Shown: positions 8,530 to 17,240 of the stretch, one piece after another
Layout of the letters: each line of letters begins with the position of its first letter
How positions within the stretch are numbered: position 1 is the first letter of the stretch
NCBI GenBank assembly: GCA_002297505.1
Contig: DBLQ01000110.1
Location: 2,467-66,466 of the forward strand
Direction of reading: 5' to 3'
DNA: 64,000 nucleotides
Source of the DNA: Flavobacteriales bacterium UBA720
GTDB lineage: Bacteria; Bacteroidota; Bacteroidia; Flavobacteriales; Weeksellaceae
Notes under the pieces: model-generated
The model's database searches: none
Told to the model about the DNA's origin: nothing
Seen by the model: the letters and a program-made list of their open reading frames with translations, nothing else
Made by a program: the position numbers and the translations under genes

Positions 8530-9735
8530 ATGATAAAAAGTATTACCCTAGAAAATTTTTTCAGTTTTGCTGAACCCACAAAAATTAATTTAAATTCTGA
8601 AGCCAATATTTTAATTGGCATTAATGGAAGTGGGAAATCTAATTTTCTAAAAGCTATTGAACTATTGTATGAATCTATTTCAGGAATAGGTTTGGAGAAA
8701 TTATTTCTGAGAGATTGGGGTGGTTTTAAAGAAGTTGCGAATTATTCAACAAAGAAAGATTATATTAAATTGATTTATGAATTTGATTTGCAAAATCTTA
8801 AAAAAGTTAAAGGATTTAAATTTCAGACTGATATAATATATGAATTGACCATTCATAAAATTGGTGAAACAAATTATTCATTATCTGAAAAATTATTTAC
8901 AGTAAATAATAATAAAAAACCTCCTTTTGTTTATATGGAAATTTCGAACTCAAAAGGACAAGTTTCAACAAGGGAATTAGATGGTAAACCTGGTTTGCAA
9001 TATTATTCTAAAGTAGATTTTAAAACATCTGAGCCGGTTTTACGACAGTTGTCTGACCCTGAGAGGTTTTATCCACAATTTACATTAAGAAATGCTATTG
9101 AGAAAATGGTAGTTTATGGATATTTTGATACAGGTAAAAATAGTATTATTAGAAAACCAGCTCCATTTTCCTTAGATAAAACTTTACTTCCTGTGGGTTT
9201 AAATATTGCTTCTTTATTGAATGATATTAAAAATAATAATTCTCGTGAATACGAAAAAATACAACTAAAATTAAAAAAAGTAAATCCTAGATTTAAAGAA
9301 ATATCTTTTAATTTATTTAGTTCAAGTATTATTTTAGCCTTATTGGAAGATGGTTTAGATAAATCAATCTCTGTTACAAATTTGTCAGACGGTACATTAA
9401 GATATATACTTTTAATGTCTATATTTTTTAATCCTAATCGAGAAAGTTTAATATGTATTGACGAGCCTGAAATTGGTTTGCATCCTGATATGATTGCAAC
9501 AGTTTGTGAATCAATTTTAGAATCTTCTAGTAAATCACAATATTTTTTGGCAACACATTCACCATTGGTTTTAAATAGCTTTAAGATAGAAGATTTGTTG
9601 ATATTTGAGAAAAATCAAAAAAATCAAACTCAAATCAAAAATATTCTTGAAGATGAGAAGATTATGGAGTTGAAAGATAATGTATCATTAGGTCAATTAT
9701 GGATGGCTGGCTTGTTAGGAGGTGTGAGATGGTAA
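8530..9735 (+). CDS. AAA/ABC-type ATPase (AAA_15/AAA_21, OLD/RloA/AbiL-like), candidate phage-defence subunit
   Basis: A 401-residue SMC/ABC-like ATPase. Motifs seen: N-terminal ITLENFFSF, Walker A GINGSGKS (residues 30-37), a signature-like LSDGTLRY before Walker B, Walker B LICIDEPEIGLHP with D311/E312, and the H-loop ATHSPLVLN with H343. The middle third is the helical insert typical of the family. Such ATPases pair with an effector in defence systems such as PARIS (AriA/AriB), AbiL, RloAB and Gabija. The next gene overlaps it by 7 nt and encodes a DUF4276-type protein, fitting an ATPase-sensor/toprim-like-effector pair. The gene is much AT-richer than folE and cysS around it (13 G/C in bases 9241-9300), suggesting horizontal acquisition. 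Defence role is inference. Confidence 0.85.
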   Translation: MIKSITLENFFSFAEPTKINLNSEANILIGINGSGKSNFLKAIELLYESISGIGLEKLFLRDWGGFKEVANYSTKKDYIKLIYEFDLQNLKKVKGFKFQTDIIYELTIHKIGETNYSLSEKLFTVNNNKKPPFVYMEISNSKGQVSTRELDGKPGLQYYSKVDFKTSEPVLRQLSDPERFYPQFTLRNAIEKMVVYGYFDTGKNSIIRKPAPFSLDKTLLPVGLNIASLLNDIKNNNSREYEKIQLKLKKVNPRFKEISFNLFSSSIILALLEDGLDKSISVTNLSDGTLRYILLMSIFFNPNRESLICIDEPEIGLHPDMIATVCESILESSSKSQYFLATHSPLVLNSFKIEDLLIFEKNQKNQTQIKNILEDEKIMELKDNVSLGQLWMAGLLGGVRW

Positions 9736-10415
9736 CTGTAAGTATTTTTATCGAAGGCGATAATCCCGAAAATAGTTTTTTTGAGCAAATTTCTGAAGCG
9801 AGAAAAAGTGTATTAAGTGCTCTGGAAACGGTTTCTGCTCAGAGTACATTTAGAGAGGCTTTCAATATTCTTTTTTCTCAAGCCATTAATAGAGGTTCTG
9901 AAATAAAAATTGAAACATTGTCGATAGGAACAAAAAAGATGTCAGAGGTTAATAAAAGTGCTTTAAAACTAAAACTAGAAGAAAATCCACAATCTTGTTT
10001 ATTATTGGATTTAGATACAGCTAATTCAGAAAGGGAGAATATGATTTTAAATAACTTTAATGAATTTGAAACTAACAGATTATTTTTTATGGTTCAGCAA
10101 ATGGAGTCTTGGATAATCTCACAACCGAATTGTGTAATCAAATATTACAATCTTTTTTATAAAAAAATAAATAGGAAAATAAATTTTACTGAACATAAAT
10201 TTTATTACAGTGAAGATTTTGAAAATATAAATAAACCAGAAGATAAATTAAGCGAATTTATAAAGTATTTTTGGCAAGAGAATACAAGTAACAAAAAAGC
10301 AAAATATCATAAAACAAGAATTGCTCCATCTCTAATTAAATTATTAGACTTTTCAGAATTGACAATTAATTTTGTGGATGCCAAACTAATTAACGGTTTT
10401 ATTAAACAAAGCTAA
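9729..10415 (+). CDS. DUF4276-like protein, putative toprim-like effector partner of the AAA ATPase
   Basis: 228 residues from the ATG at 9729, which overlaps the ATPase stop by 7 nt. An earlier in-frame TTG at 9699 would place 10 residues inside the ATPase gene and lacks the family start. The N-terminus VSIFIEGDNPENSFF resembles the DUF4276 opening (IYVEGxxD), with E9. A strand-plus-acidic motif LLLDLD (D94, D96) is like the toprim DxD. FFMVQQMESWII matches the family's MESW block, and YHKTRIAPSLIKLLD resembles the KTRHAP-type C-terminal block. By analogy with AriB and RloB/AbiL-type partners it may be a nuclease held by the ATPase until infection. Family call is from motif recall; activity is inference. 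Confidence 0.7.
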   Translation: MVTVSIFIEGDNPENSFFEQISEARKSVLSALETVSAQSTFREAFNILFSQAINRGSEIKIETLSIGTKKMSEVNKSALKLKLEENPQSCLLLDLDTANSERENMILNNFNEFETNRLFFMVQQMESWIISQPNCVIKYYNLFYKKINRKINFTEHKFYYSEDFENINKPEDKLSEFIKYFWQENTSNKKAKYHKTRIAPSLIKLLDFSELTINFVDAKLINGFIKQS

Positions 10416-10421
10416 AAATCA

Positions 10422-11891
10422 ATGCAACTAAAAATATACAACTCGCTTTCAGGCGAAAAAGAAGTTTTCAAACCGATTTTAGAAGGTAATGTCGGGATGT
10501 ACGTCTGCGGCCCGACGGTTTACAGTAATGTCCATTTGGGAAATGTGAGAACTTTTTTGTCTTTCGATTTCATTTACAGGAGCCTTCGGTTTTTGGGCTA
10601 TAAAGTCAGATACGTCAGAAATATCACCGATGCAGGGCATCTCACGGACGACGGCGATATCAATAACGACCGCTTCATCAAGCAATCCAGATTGGAGAAG
10701 CTCGAGCCAATGGAAATTGTCCAGAAATATACCGTCGATTTTCACGAGGTTTTGAAGAAATTCAACTTGCTACCGCCTACGATCGAACCGACTGCAACGG
10801 GGCACATCATCGAACAGTTGGAACTCACGAAACTTTTGGTAGAAAAAGGGTTTGCATACGAAAGTAATGGTTCTGTTTATTTCGATGTTTTGGAATACAA
10901 TGCAAGAGGACTTAATTACGGAGAATTATCCCGAAGAAATATCGAAGAATTATTTGCCAATACAAGAGATTTGGATGGGCAAGGCGAGAAAAAGAATCCA
11001 CAAGATTTTGCCCTTTGGAAAAAAGCATCGCCTGAACATATTATGAAATGGCCGTCACCTTGGGGAGAAGGTTTCCCTGGCTGGCATCTGGAATGTACTG
11101 CGATGAGCACCAAGTATTTGGGCGACCAATTTGATATTCACGGTGGTGGAATGGATTTAAAATTTCCGCATCACGAATGTGAAATTGCTCAGGGAAAAGC
11201 CTGCAACGGCGTAGAGCCTGTGAAATATTGGATGCACGCCAATATGCTGACAATGAACGGACAACGAATGAGCAAATCGACAGGAAATTATATTTTACCG
11301 ATGCAATTGATCACCGGGAATAATGATTTCTTTGAGAAAGCTTTTCATCCAAGTGTGTTAAGATTTTGCTTTTTACAGGCTCATTACAGAAGTGTTTTGG
11401 ATATTTCCAATGATGCGATGCTGGCGAGTGAAAAAGGTTTCAACCGATTGATGGAAGCTGTGAAGATACTCAATACTCAAACTCAGGTCGAAGGTGTAGA
11501 AACCTCTTCTTTTGATTATAACAACTGGAAAGAGAAAGTCTTGGAAGCTTTATCAGATGACTTCAATAGTCCGATTCTGATTTCCCATTTATTCGAAGCG
11601 GTGAAATTTATCTCGGCATCTAAACTCGGGAAAGAAAGTATCTCGACAGAAGATTATGAAGATCTGAAACAATTTCTGAACGCCATTGTTTTCGATGTTT
11701 TAGGTTTGGAAATGATCGAAGAATCCAATAATGACAAGCTGGACCAGACTTTGCAGGTTTTAATTGATTTGAGAAATCAGGCCAGAAAAGCCAAGAACTG
11801 GGAACTGTCTGACCAGATTCGCGACCAGCTTTTGGAAAAAGGAATTGAGCTGAAAGATGGAAGAGACGGAACGAGTTATGTACTGAATTGA
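10422..11891 (+). CDS. cysS: Cysteine--tRNA ligase
   Basis: Charges tRNA-Cys with cysteine. The 489-residue class I synthetase has the N-terminal zinc/substrate Cys and HIGH-type motif in YVCGPTVYSNVHLGN, the zinc ligands GWHLECTAMS and HHECEIAQG, and the KMSKS loop as RMSKSTGNY. The C-terminal DALR-like helical region ends RDGTSYVLN. Length is normal. It begins only 6 nt after the DUF4276 gene, so no room is left for its own promoter there. Transcription must come through the inserted module from folE or from inside the module. Confidence 0.98.
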   Translation: MQLKIYNSLSGEKEVFKPILEGNVGMYVCGPTVYSNVHLGNVRTFLSFDFIYRSLRFLGYKVRYVRNITDAGHLTDDGDINNDRFIKQSRLEKLEPMEIVQKYTVDFHEVLKKFNLLPPTIEPTATGHIIEQLELTKLLVEKGFAYESNGSVYFDVLEYNARGLNYGELSRRNIEELFANTRDLDGQGEKKNPQDFALWKKASPEHIMKWPSPWGEGFPGWHLECTAMSTKYLGDQFDIHGGGMDLKFPHHECEIAQGKACNGVEPVKYWMHANMLTMNGQRMSKSTGNYILPMQLITGNNDFFEKAFHPSVLRFCFLQAHYRSVLDISNDAMLASEKGFNRLMEAVKILNTQTQVEGVETSSFDYNNWKEKVLEALSDDFNSPILISHLFEAVKFISASKLGKESISTEDYEDLKQFLNAIVFDVLGLEMIEESNNDKLDQTLQVLIDLRNQARKAKNWELSDQIRDQLLEKGIELKDGRDGTSYVLN

Positions 11892-11965
11892 TTCCGGAAA
11901 CTCCCAAATAATTACAAATACGGTTAACGAACGTTAAACCGTATTTTTATTTGAATGAGGAAGAT

Positions 11966-11973
11966 TACTTTTG
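11966..11973 (+). promoter_or_regulatory. -7 promoter box for the frameshifted carboxypeptidase-like gene
   Basis: TACTTTTG (TAnnTTTG) lies 16 nt upstream of the TTG start at 11990. It supports that TTG as the real start, since no in-frame ATG lies at the signal peptide. Confidence 0.5.
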
Positions 11974-11989
11974 ACAAAACTATAATTGT

Positions 11990-12720
11990 TTGAAAAGACT
12001 TTTACAATTTTGCTTTCTTTCGGCTTGGGCATTTTCCTTTTCACAGACGGTTTCCGGAACGGTATTTTCTGAGGAAGGTCTCGCGCTTCCCAGGGTTTTG
12101 GTGGTCAATATGGCTTCCAGCCAAAAGGTGTACACCGATGGCTTTGGAACATTTTCAATTTTGGGCAAACCCGGGGATGAACTGCGCTTTGCGAGGGAAA
12201 ATTACAAAGGCGAGAGAACGATCATTTCCGCAAGTCCGCTTACGATTCATCTTGAGAAAATGCCGCAGGAAATAGAGGAGGTCAGAATTGTGGACAAGCG
12301 ACTTGCTGAATCTCAGGAAGAGAAACTCAGAAAAGATATCGGACTGCCAAAAGGCCCGGACAAGCCCTTGAGAAACCGGCCGACGCGGTTGATGACATTC
12401 TAAAACCACTTATAAGGATTCCGCCAATGGTCAACATTCAGGCAATTTATGATGTGCTCAGCGGAAAATCCAGACGCCTGAAAAGACTTTACAAATATGA
12501 GGATTTACAGGAAGGCCTGGCCTGGATTCAGAATAATGTGGACTTGGAATATTTTGCAGAAGCCGGGATTATGCCAGACAAATTCAATGATTTCCTGATG
12601 TTTTCCCTGCAGGATGAAAAGGTTCTGATGTATATGAAAGCCAAAAATATCGGAGGCCTTACGGTGACGCTGGATGGTCACATCGCGCCCTATCTGGAGG
12701 TTCTGTCCCGCAAAAAATAA
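11990..12720 (+). pseudogene. Carboxypeptidase-regulatory-like secreted protein, split by a single-base frameshift
   Basis: The first frame (TTG 11990 to stop 12403) gives a signal peptide (MKRLLQFCFLSAWAFSFSQ) and a CarboxypepD_reg-like beta domain (TVSGTVFSEEGLALPRVLVV...). It then ends abruptly as RPTRLMTF. Reading on in the other frame from about 12379 gives ADAVDDILKPLIRIPP, which joins seamlessly to MVNIQAIYDVLSGKSRR... and ends at 12720. One missing base near 12375-12380 (GGCC where GGGCC would restore frame) explains both pieces. The restored protein would be about 243 residues, a form I recognise from Chryseobacterium-type genomes. It may be a true lesion or an assembly error. Codon usage and promoter look intact. 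Confidence 0.8.
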
Positions 12721-12778
12721 AAAATTTTATATCTTTCAATAAATCATTAAATTGCGTCCATATTAACAGACCTTAATA

Positions 12779-15433
12779 ATGAAACTATACTTTAGTGTTA
12801 ACTTCGGGACAAAAGTTGGCCAGCGTCTCATTTTGCGCCTTTATGACGAGAAAAATGAGCATCGGGACTACGACTTGAGCTACTCCGAAAATAACAACTG
12901 GACCACCGAACTGGATTATTTTTCCAAATCGATTCTTTACAAATATCTGCTGCTGAATGATAATGGTGACGTGCTGGACGAGGAAATTCCTTTCCATAAG
13001 CTCAATCTCCCAAACAGCTTTAAGGAATTTATGATTTTTGACCAATGGAATCTCAAAAATTTTCCGGAAAATTATCTTACCAACAAAATTCTTCACAACC
13101 GTTTGCAAGGTTTCAAACCTGCAAAATCTCCGGTCATCAAAAAACATACGCATCTTTTCCGGATAGAAGCACCGCTTTATCACCCCAATTGGCAATTAGT
13201 TCTGATTGGCAATGTAGATGCTCTGGGAAATTGGAATTATGACAACGCTGTCGAACTCTCCGAAACAGATTACGGCGTTTGGGAAGCCGGCGTGGAGATT
13301 CATTCGCATCAGACGATTCTTTACAAATATGCCATTAAGGACCAAAATACCGGCGGTATTTTTTACATAGAACCAGGTGAAAACCGTTGGATTTTCGCAA
13401 ATCCGAACAAGGATATTCTTTATGTAAAAGCGGACCATTATTTTAAATTTGATAATCACACACTTTGGCATTCAGCAGGTGTCGCAGTTCCGGTTTTTTC
13501 TCTGAGAACGGAAGACGGTTTTGGCGTGGGCGAATTTCCTGATCTCAAAAAATTAGGCGACTGGGCCAATGAAACGAAGCTTTCCATTGTTCAGATTTTG
13601 CCGATTAACGATACAACTGCGAATTACACTTGGACAGATTCTTATCCTTACGCCGCGATTTCGGTTTACGCGCTTCATCCGCAATATCTTTCGATTGAAA
13701 AGTTAGAATACGCTTTGCCAAAAGATTTGGTTGAAGATTATAGATCGAAAAAATCAGAACTGAATGCGTTGTCTTTGATTGATTATGAGCAGATGATTGC
13801 CGGAAAATGGAAATATGCAAAGGCTGTTTTCCAGGAGAATAAAGACGCCATTCTGAAAGATAAAAATTTCAAAAAATTCATTAAAGATAATGAGGAATGG
13901 CTAATGCCTTACTCCGCATTTTGTGTGTTGAGAGACAAATATAAAACGCCCAACTTCAATGATTGGAAGACGCATAAAAAATATGTTGCCGGAAAAGTAG
14001 CCACACTTTATGCTCCTAAACATAGAGAATATGCTCAATTGATGCTTCACGCCTGGGTTCAGTATCAGTTGCATCTACAGCTTCAGGATGCGGTAGAATA
14101 TCTTCACCATTTGGGGATTTCCGTCAAAGGCGATTTACCGATTGGGATTTACAGACATTCTGTGGAAGCCTGGACAGAACCGGAATTATTCGGAATGGAT
14201 TTCCAGGCCGGAGCTCCGCCTGACCAATTCTCGGATTTGGGACAAAATTGGGAATTCCCGACTTACAATTGGGAAGTGATGAAAGCCGACGGTTACCAAT
14301 GGTGGAAAAAGCGTTTCAAAGTTCTGGAACAGTATTTTGACGCCATGAGAATCGATCATATTCTTGGGTTTTTCAGAATCTGGAGAATGCCGATTTCTGC
14401 TACTCAAGGCTTATTGGGTTATTTTTATCCGGCGCTTCCGGTCACAGAAAAAGAATTTGCAGACCGTCAGATTCCTTTCAGTTATGACCGTTATGTAAAA
14501 CCTTTTGTGAATGACCCGATTATTTGGGAAAATTTTGGCGACTTTAAAGAAAAGGTTCAGAATCATTTTTTTGATGCTCAGCAGAACGGAATTTATACTT
14601 TCAAGCCGGAATTTGATACACAAAGAAAATTAACCGATTATTTCAAGAAAGAATCCTGGGATTGGGCCGAAGAAAAACTGATTTCCTTGGCTGGAAATGT
14701 TTTGTTCTTGACGGAAGAAACCGACAATGGCATTGTTTATCATCCGAGATTTAATATTGCAAAAATAACATCGTTCAAATATCTCCCCGATTGGGAAAAA
14801 GCCAAACTGAATGATGTTTATAATGATTATTTCTTCAAACGTCAGGACGGACTTTGGTACCAGAAAGCCATGGAAAAATTACCGGCTTTGCTGAATTCTA
14901 CCTCAATGCTGATTTGTGGTGAGGATTTAGGATTGGTTCCGGATTCAGTTCCTGTAGTGATGGACAAATTGGCAATTACCGCGCTCAAAGTTCAGAGAAT
15001 GCCTTCCGAGAACATTCCTTGGTACAATCCTAAAAATGCAAGTTATCTTAATGTTGTTACCGCTTCTTCTCACGACAGTTCTACGCTGAGACAATGGTGG
15101 CACGAGGATAGAAATCTTACACAAAGTTATTTTAATAATCAGCTGGGACAGTATGGAACGGCACCCTGGGACCTCACGCCGGAACTGTCGGAAATGATTA
15201 TGAAACAGCATCTTTACACCGATGCAATGCTGGCCATTTTCCCGATTCAGGAGTTTCTGGCCACTGATGAAGAATTGATGAACCCGAATATGGATGAGGA
15301 GCGTATCAATAATCCTGCGGTTTTCCCTCATTATTGGCGATACAGAATGCATCTGAATCTTGAGGATCTTAAAACCAAGCAGCAATTCAACCAAAAGCTG
15401 GCAGGATGGATAGAGGACAGTGGTAGATTTTAA
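12779..15433 (+). CDS. malQ: 4-alpha-glucanotransferase (GH77, DPE2-type) with two N-terminal CBM20 domains
   Basis: Transfers maltodextrin segments in glycogen/maltose metabolism. The 884-residue protein has two starch-binding CBM20 modules, roughly residues 1-105 and 118-220 (the second is clear in LVLIGNVDALGNWN...WEAGVEI...YKYAI). A GH77 catalytic domain follows. Visible catalytic residues: nucleophile Asp526 in MRIDHILGF, acid/base Glu715 in CGEDLGLVP, and Asp766 in SSHDSSTLRQWW. Tandem CBM20 plus a long GH77 with an insert matches plant DPE2 and Bacteroidota homologues, which act on maltose and branched glucans in the cytoplasm; no signal peptide is present. Monocistronic, with a strong terminator. 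Confidence 0.95.
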   Translation: MKLYFSVNFGTKVGQRLILRLYDEKNEHRDYDLSYSENNNWTTELDYFSKSILYKYLLLNDNGDVLDEEIPFHKLNLPNSFKEFMIFDQWNLKNFPENYLTNKILHNRLQGFKPAKSPVIKKHTHLFRIEAPLYHPNWQLVLIGNVDALGNWNYDNAVELSETDYGVWEAGVEIHSHQTILYKYAIKDQNTGGIFYIEPGENRWIFANPNKDILYVKADHYFKFDNHTLWHSAGVAVPVFSLRTEDGFGVGEFPDLKKLGDWANETKLSIVQILPINDTTANYTWTDSYPYAAISVYALHPQYLSIEKLEYALPKDLVEDYRSKKSELNALSLIDYEQMIAGKWKYAKAVFQENKDAILKDKNFKKFIKDNEEWLMPYSAFCVLRDKYKTPNFNDWKTHKKYVAGKVATLYAPKHREYAQLMLHAWVQYQLHLQLQDAVEYLHHLGISVKGDLPIGIYRHSVEAWTEPELFGMDFQAGAPPDQFSDLGQNWEFPTYNWEVMKADGYQWWKKRFKVLEQYFDAMRIDHILGFFRIWRMPISATQGLLGYFYPALPVTEKEFADRQIPFSYDRYVKPFVNDPIIWENFGDFKEKVQNHFFDAQQNGIYTFKPEFDTQRKLTDYFKKESWDWAEEKLISLAGNVLFLTEETDNGIVYHPRFNIAKITSFKYLPDWEKAKLNDVYNDYFFKRQDGLWYQKAMEKLPALLNSTSMLICGEDLGLVPDSVPVVMDKLAITALKVQRMPSENIPWYNPKNASYLNVVTASSHDSSTLRQWWHEDRNLTQSYFNNQLGQYGTAPWDLTPELSEMIMKQHLYTDAMLAIFPIQEFLATDEELMNPNMDEERINNPAVFPHYWRYRMHLNLEDLKTKQQFNQKLAGWIEDSGRF

Positions 15434-15474
15434 CTGTTATTGATCCGCTATTATAATTCGATTAAATCTTAAAA

Positions 15475-15516
15475 AAACCCTTCAGAGTTTCATACTCTGA
15501 AGGGTTTGTTTTTTTA
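15475..15516 (+). terminator. Intrinsic terminator after malQ
   Basis: A perfect 14-bp stem (15475-15488 / 15494-15507) with a 5-nt loop is followed by GTTTTTTT. The rest of the 250-bp gap to 15687 is AT-rich and shows nothing else I can name. Confidence 0.85.
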
Positions 15517-15686
15517 GGATCAAAAAAAAATCATCCTGATTATCAATGCAAAATTAAATTTCTGCGTCTCGTTTTAACTCAAAGATAAATCTTCGTTTAA
15601 CTTTTTTTATCCTTCGCTATCCAAAAGATAGATAGTTTCATTTCAATGAACCAATGGATTTTCTGATTAATTTAATTTAAAAAGTT

Positions 15687-16667
15687 ATGAAAACAATATT
15701 TATTACCCTGGCAATGATTTTCGGAGGACTTGTTTCTGCCCAAGATTATTACGACACGTATCCGGCAGATTATAACGGCTACGAATATTATAACAATTCT
15801 TACGATTATCCGGACGATTATTATTACAATTATCCTACGGATTATTATCCAGACCAGTACTACCAAGGTTATTACAATGATTACAGACAAGCTGTCTACG
15901 GCATTAACTGGAATCAGTTTTTCTCGCAGTACCGGCTGACACCTTGGCAGATGGATCAGATTATTGCGCTCAACAACCGCTTTGCCAGCTTTGCTGCATG
16001 GGATATGTATTACCGTTACAATCCGGATCGTTGGTATTATGACCGGTTTTTTGCCTTGCAGAATATTCTTGGCCCACAGATTTTCGTGATCTATCAGAAT
16101 AATTATTTCCGAGGCAGAAGTCCGATTGTTTTTTACCGAAACAGGTTTGCCAACTTCTATGCGAGACGATATCCCGTGAGACCTGTTTACAGAAACGTGA
16201 ACATCAACATCTACAGAGTAGACAGAAACAATTTCCGCGAAGGATTCAGAAATCAGCAAAGAAATATGGGAATGATAGACACCAGAAACAACGGTATGAT
16301 CAATTCTCAAAACCCGAGAAGCGGCGCCAATGGTAATAATATGGGAGCTATCCGGAGTTCAGGAAACAGTGGTGTCAGAAATCAGAATGAGAATATCCGG
16401 AATAATGGTAATGTCAGGGTAGAGCCGCAGGTCAGAGAAAATTCAGGTGTCCGAAATTCGGGATTCCCAAGAGGAAATAGTGAGGTCAGAATGCAGCAAA
16501 TGCCAAGCGTGCGCCAGCAAAGTCCTCAAAACAATGGCGGCTTCCGACAGAATCAGAATTCAGGTAGAAGTATTGAAAATAGAAGCAGCGAGGGCTCTGG
16601 TCAAAGAAATTCGGCGCCTGCTGAGCGCGGTGGCAGAAGCTCCGGAATGCGTCTGGCATCAAAATAA
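15687..16667 (+). CDS. Secreted Tyr-rich/Asn-Arg-rich low-complexity protein
   Basis: A 326-residue protein with a signal peptide (MKTIFITLAMIFGGLVSAQ). Residues ~20-70 are extremely tyrosine- and Asp/Asn-rich, with repeats such as DYYYNYPTDYYPDQYY. Residues ~75-175 form an aromatic/basic folded segment starting with SQYRLTPWQMDQIIALNN, which resembles the LTPxQ helices of Spy/CpxP-like proteins. From ~175 to the end the protein is Asn/Arg/Gly/Ser-rich and probably disordered (RNNG, GNNMGAIRSSGNSGVRN). It sits 100 nt before another Spy-like gene, so an envelope role is plausible. No enzymatic motif is visible and function is unknown. Confidence 0.7.
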   Translation: MKTIFITLAMIFGGLVSAQDYYDTYPADYNGYEYYNNSYDYPDDYYYNYPTDYYPDQYYQGYYNDYRQAVYGINWNQFFSQYRLTPWQMDQIIALNNRFASFAAWDMYYRYNPDRWYYDRFFALQNILGPQIFVIYQNNYFRGRSPIVFYRNRFANFYARRYPVRPVYRNVNINIYRVDRNNFREGFRNQQRNMGMIDTRNNGMINSQNPRSGANGNNMGAIRSSGNSGVRNQNENIRNNGNVRVEPQVRENSGVRNSGFPRGNSEVRMQQMPSVRQQSPQNNGGFRQNQNSGRSIENRSSEGSGQRNSAPAERGGRSSGMRLASK

Positions 16668-16767
16668 TAAGACTTTAACAAAATTTTATAATTATCAGTT
16701 CTTAACCTTATAATTATTAGAATATCAAACTAACAAATAAGAAAATATTAATATTAAATTTAAAAAA

Positions 16768-17148
16768 ATGAAAAAATTATTTTTAACTGCAGCATTTCTT
16801 GGATTAGGTGTTTTTGGATTTGCACAGACTACTCAAGCTAGAAAAGCAGATTTCGAACAGAAAAAAGCAGAACGCCTTCAGAAGATGAAACAGGAGCTTA
16901 ATCTGAGTGACGCTCAGGTAGCGCAGATCAAAGCTTTACACGAGCAAAAAGCTGCAGAAAGAAAGCAGGAAATGTTGGCTAAAAAAGAGGATCGTATGAA
17001 AATGATGAAGGATAATGAAGCTGACATGCAAAAAATCCTTACTCCGGAACAATATAAAAAATTCCAGGAACTGAAAGCCAAAAAAATGGCTGAGAGAAAA
17101 GGACAATATCAGAAAAGAAAGGCAGCACAAACAGCTGTAGTGAGATAA
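16768..17148 (+). CDS. Spy/CpxP-like periplasmic LTxxQ-helix protein
   Basis: A 126-residue protein: signal peptide MKKLFLTAAFLGLGVFGFAQ, then an almost wholly helical, Lys/Glu/Met-rich mature part. The two motif copies, LNLSDAQVAQIKALHEQK and LTPEQYKKFQELKAKK, correspond to the LTxxQ repeats of Spy/CpxP family chaperones, which form curved helical dimers in the periplasm. Homologues respond to envelope stress; no stress promoter can be identified here. Followed by a hairpin terminator that overlaps the ferritin promoter. Confidence 0.8.
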   Translation: MKKLFLTAAFLGLGVFGFAQTTQARKADFEQKKAERLQKMKQELNLSDAQVAQIKALHEQKAAERKQEMLAKKEDRMKMMKDNEADMQKILTPEQYKKFQELKAKKMAERKGQYQKRKAAQTAVVR

Positions 17149-17189
17149 GTTAGTTGTGTAAGTTATTTTTTAGTGGTTAATTTTGTGAA

Positions 17190-17217
17190 AGAGTGGATTT
17201 TTATCCGCTCTTTTTTT
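17190..17217 (+). terminator. Intrinsic terminator after the Spy-like gene
   Basis: GAGTGGAT and ATCCGCTC form an 8-bp stem with one G-T pair around TTTT, followed by a 7-T run. Its T-run abuts the ferritin promoter box. Confidence 0.75.
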
Positions 17218-17224
17218 ATATTTG
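17217..17224 (+). promoter_or_regulatory. -7 promoter box for ferritin
   Basis: TATATTTG matches TAnnTTTG, 16 nt before the ATG at 17241. It rules out the upstream in-frame GTG at 17193, which lies in the terminator stem. Confidence 0.6.
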
Positions 17225-17240
17225 GGAAAATTTAACATTT

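Noticed and set aside
12370..12400. Programmed -1 frameshifting to join the two halves of the carboxypeptidase-like gene
   Set aside because: No slippery heptamer of the X-XXY-YYZ type and no clear downstream pseudoknot were seen; a mutation or sequence error is simpler.
17193..17240. GTG at 17193 as ferritin start
   Set aside because: It lies in the stem of the preceding terminator and upstream of the promoter box; the ATG at 17241 gives the normal ferritin N-terminus.
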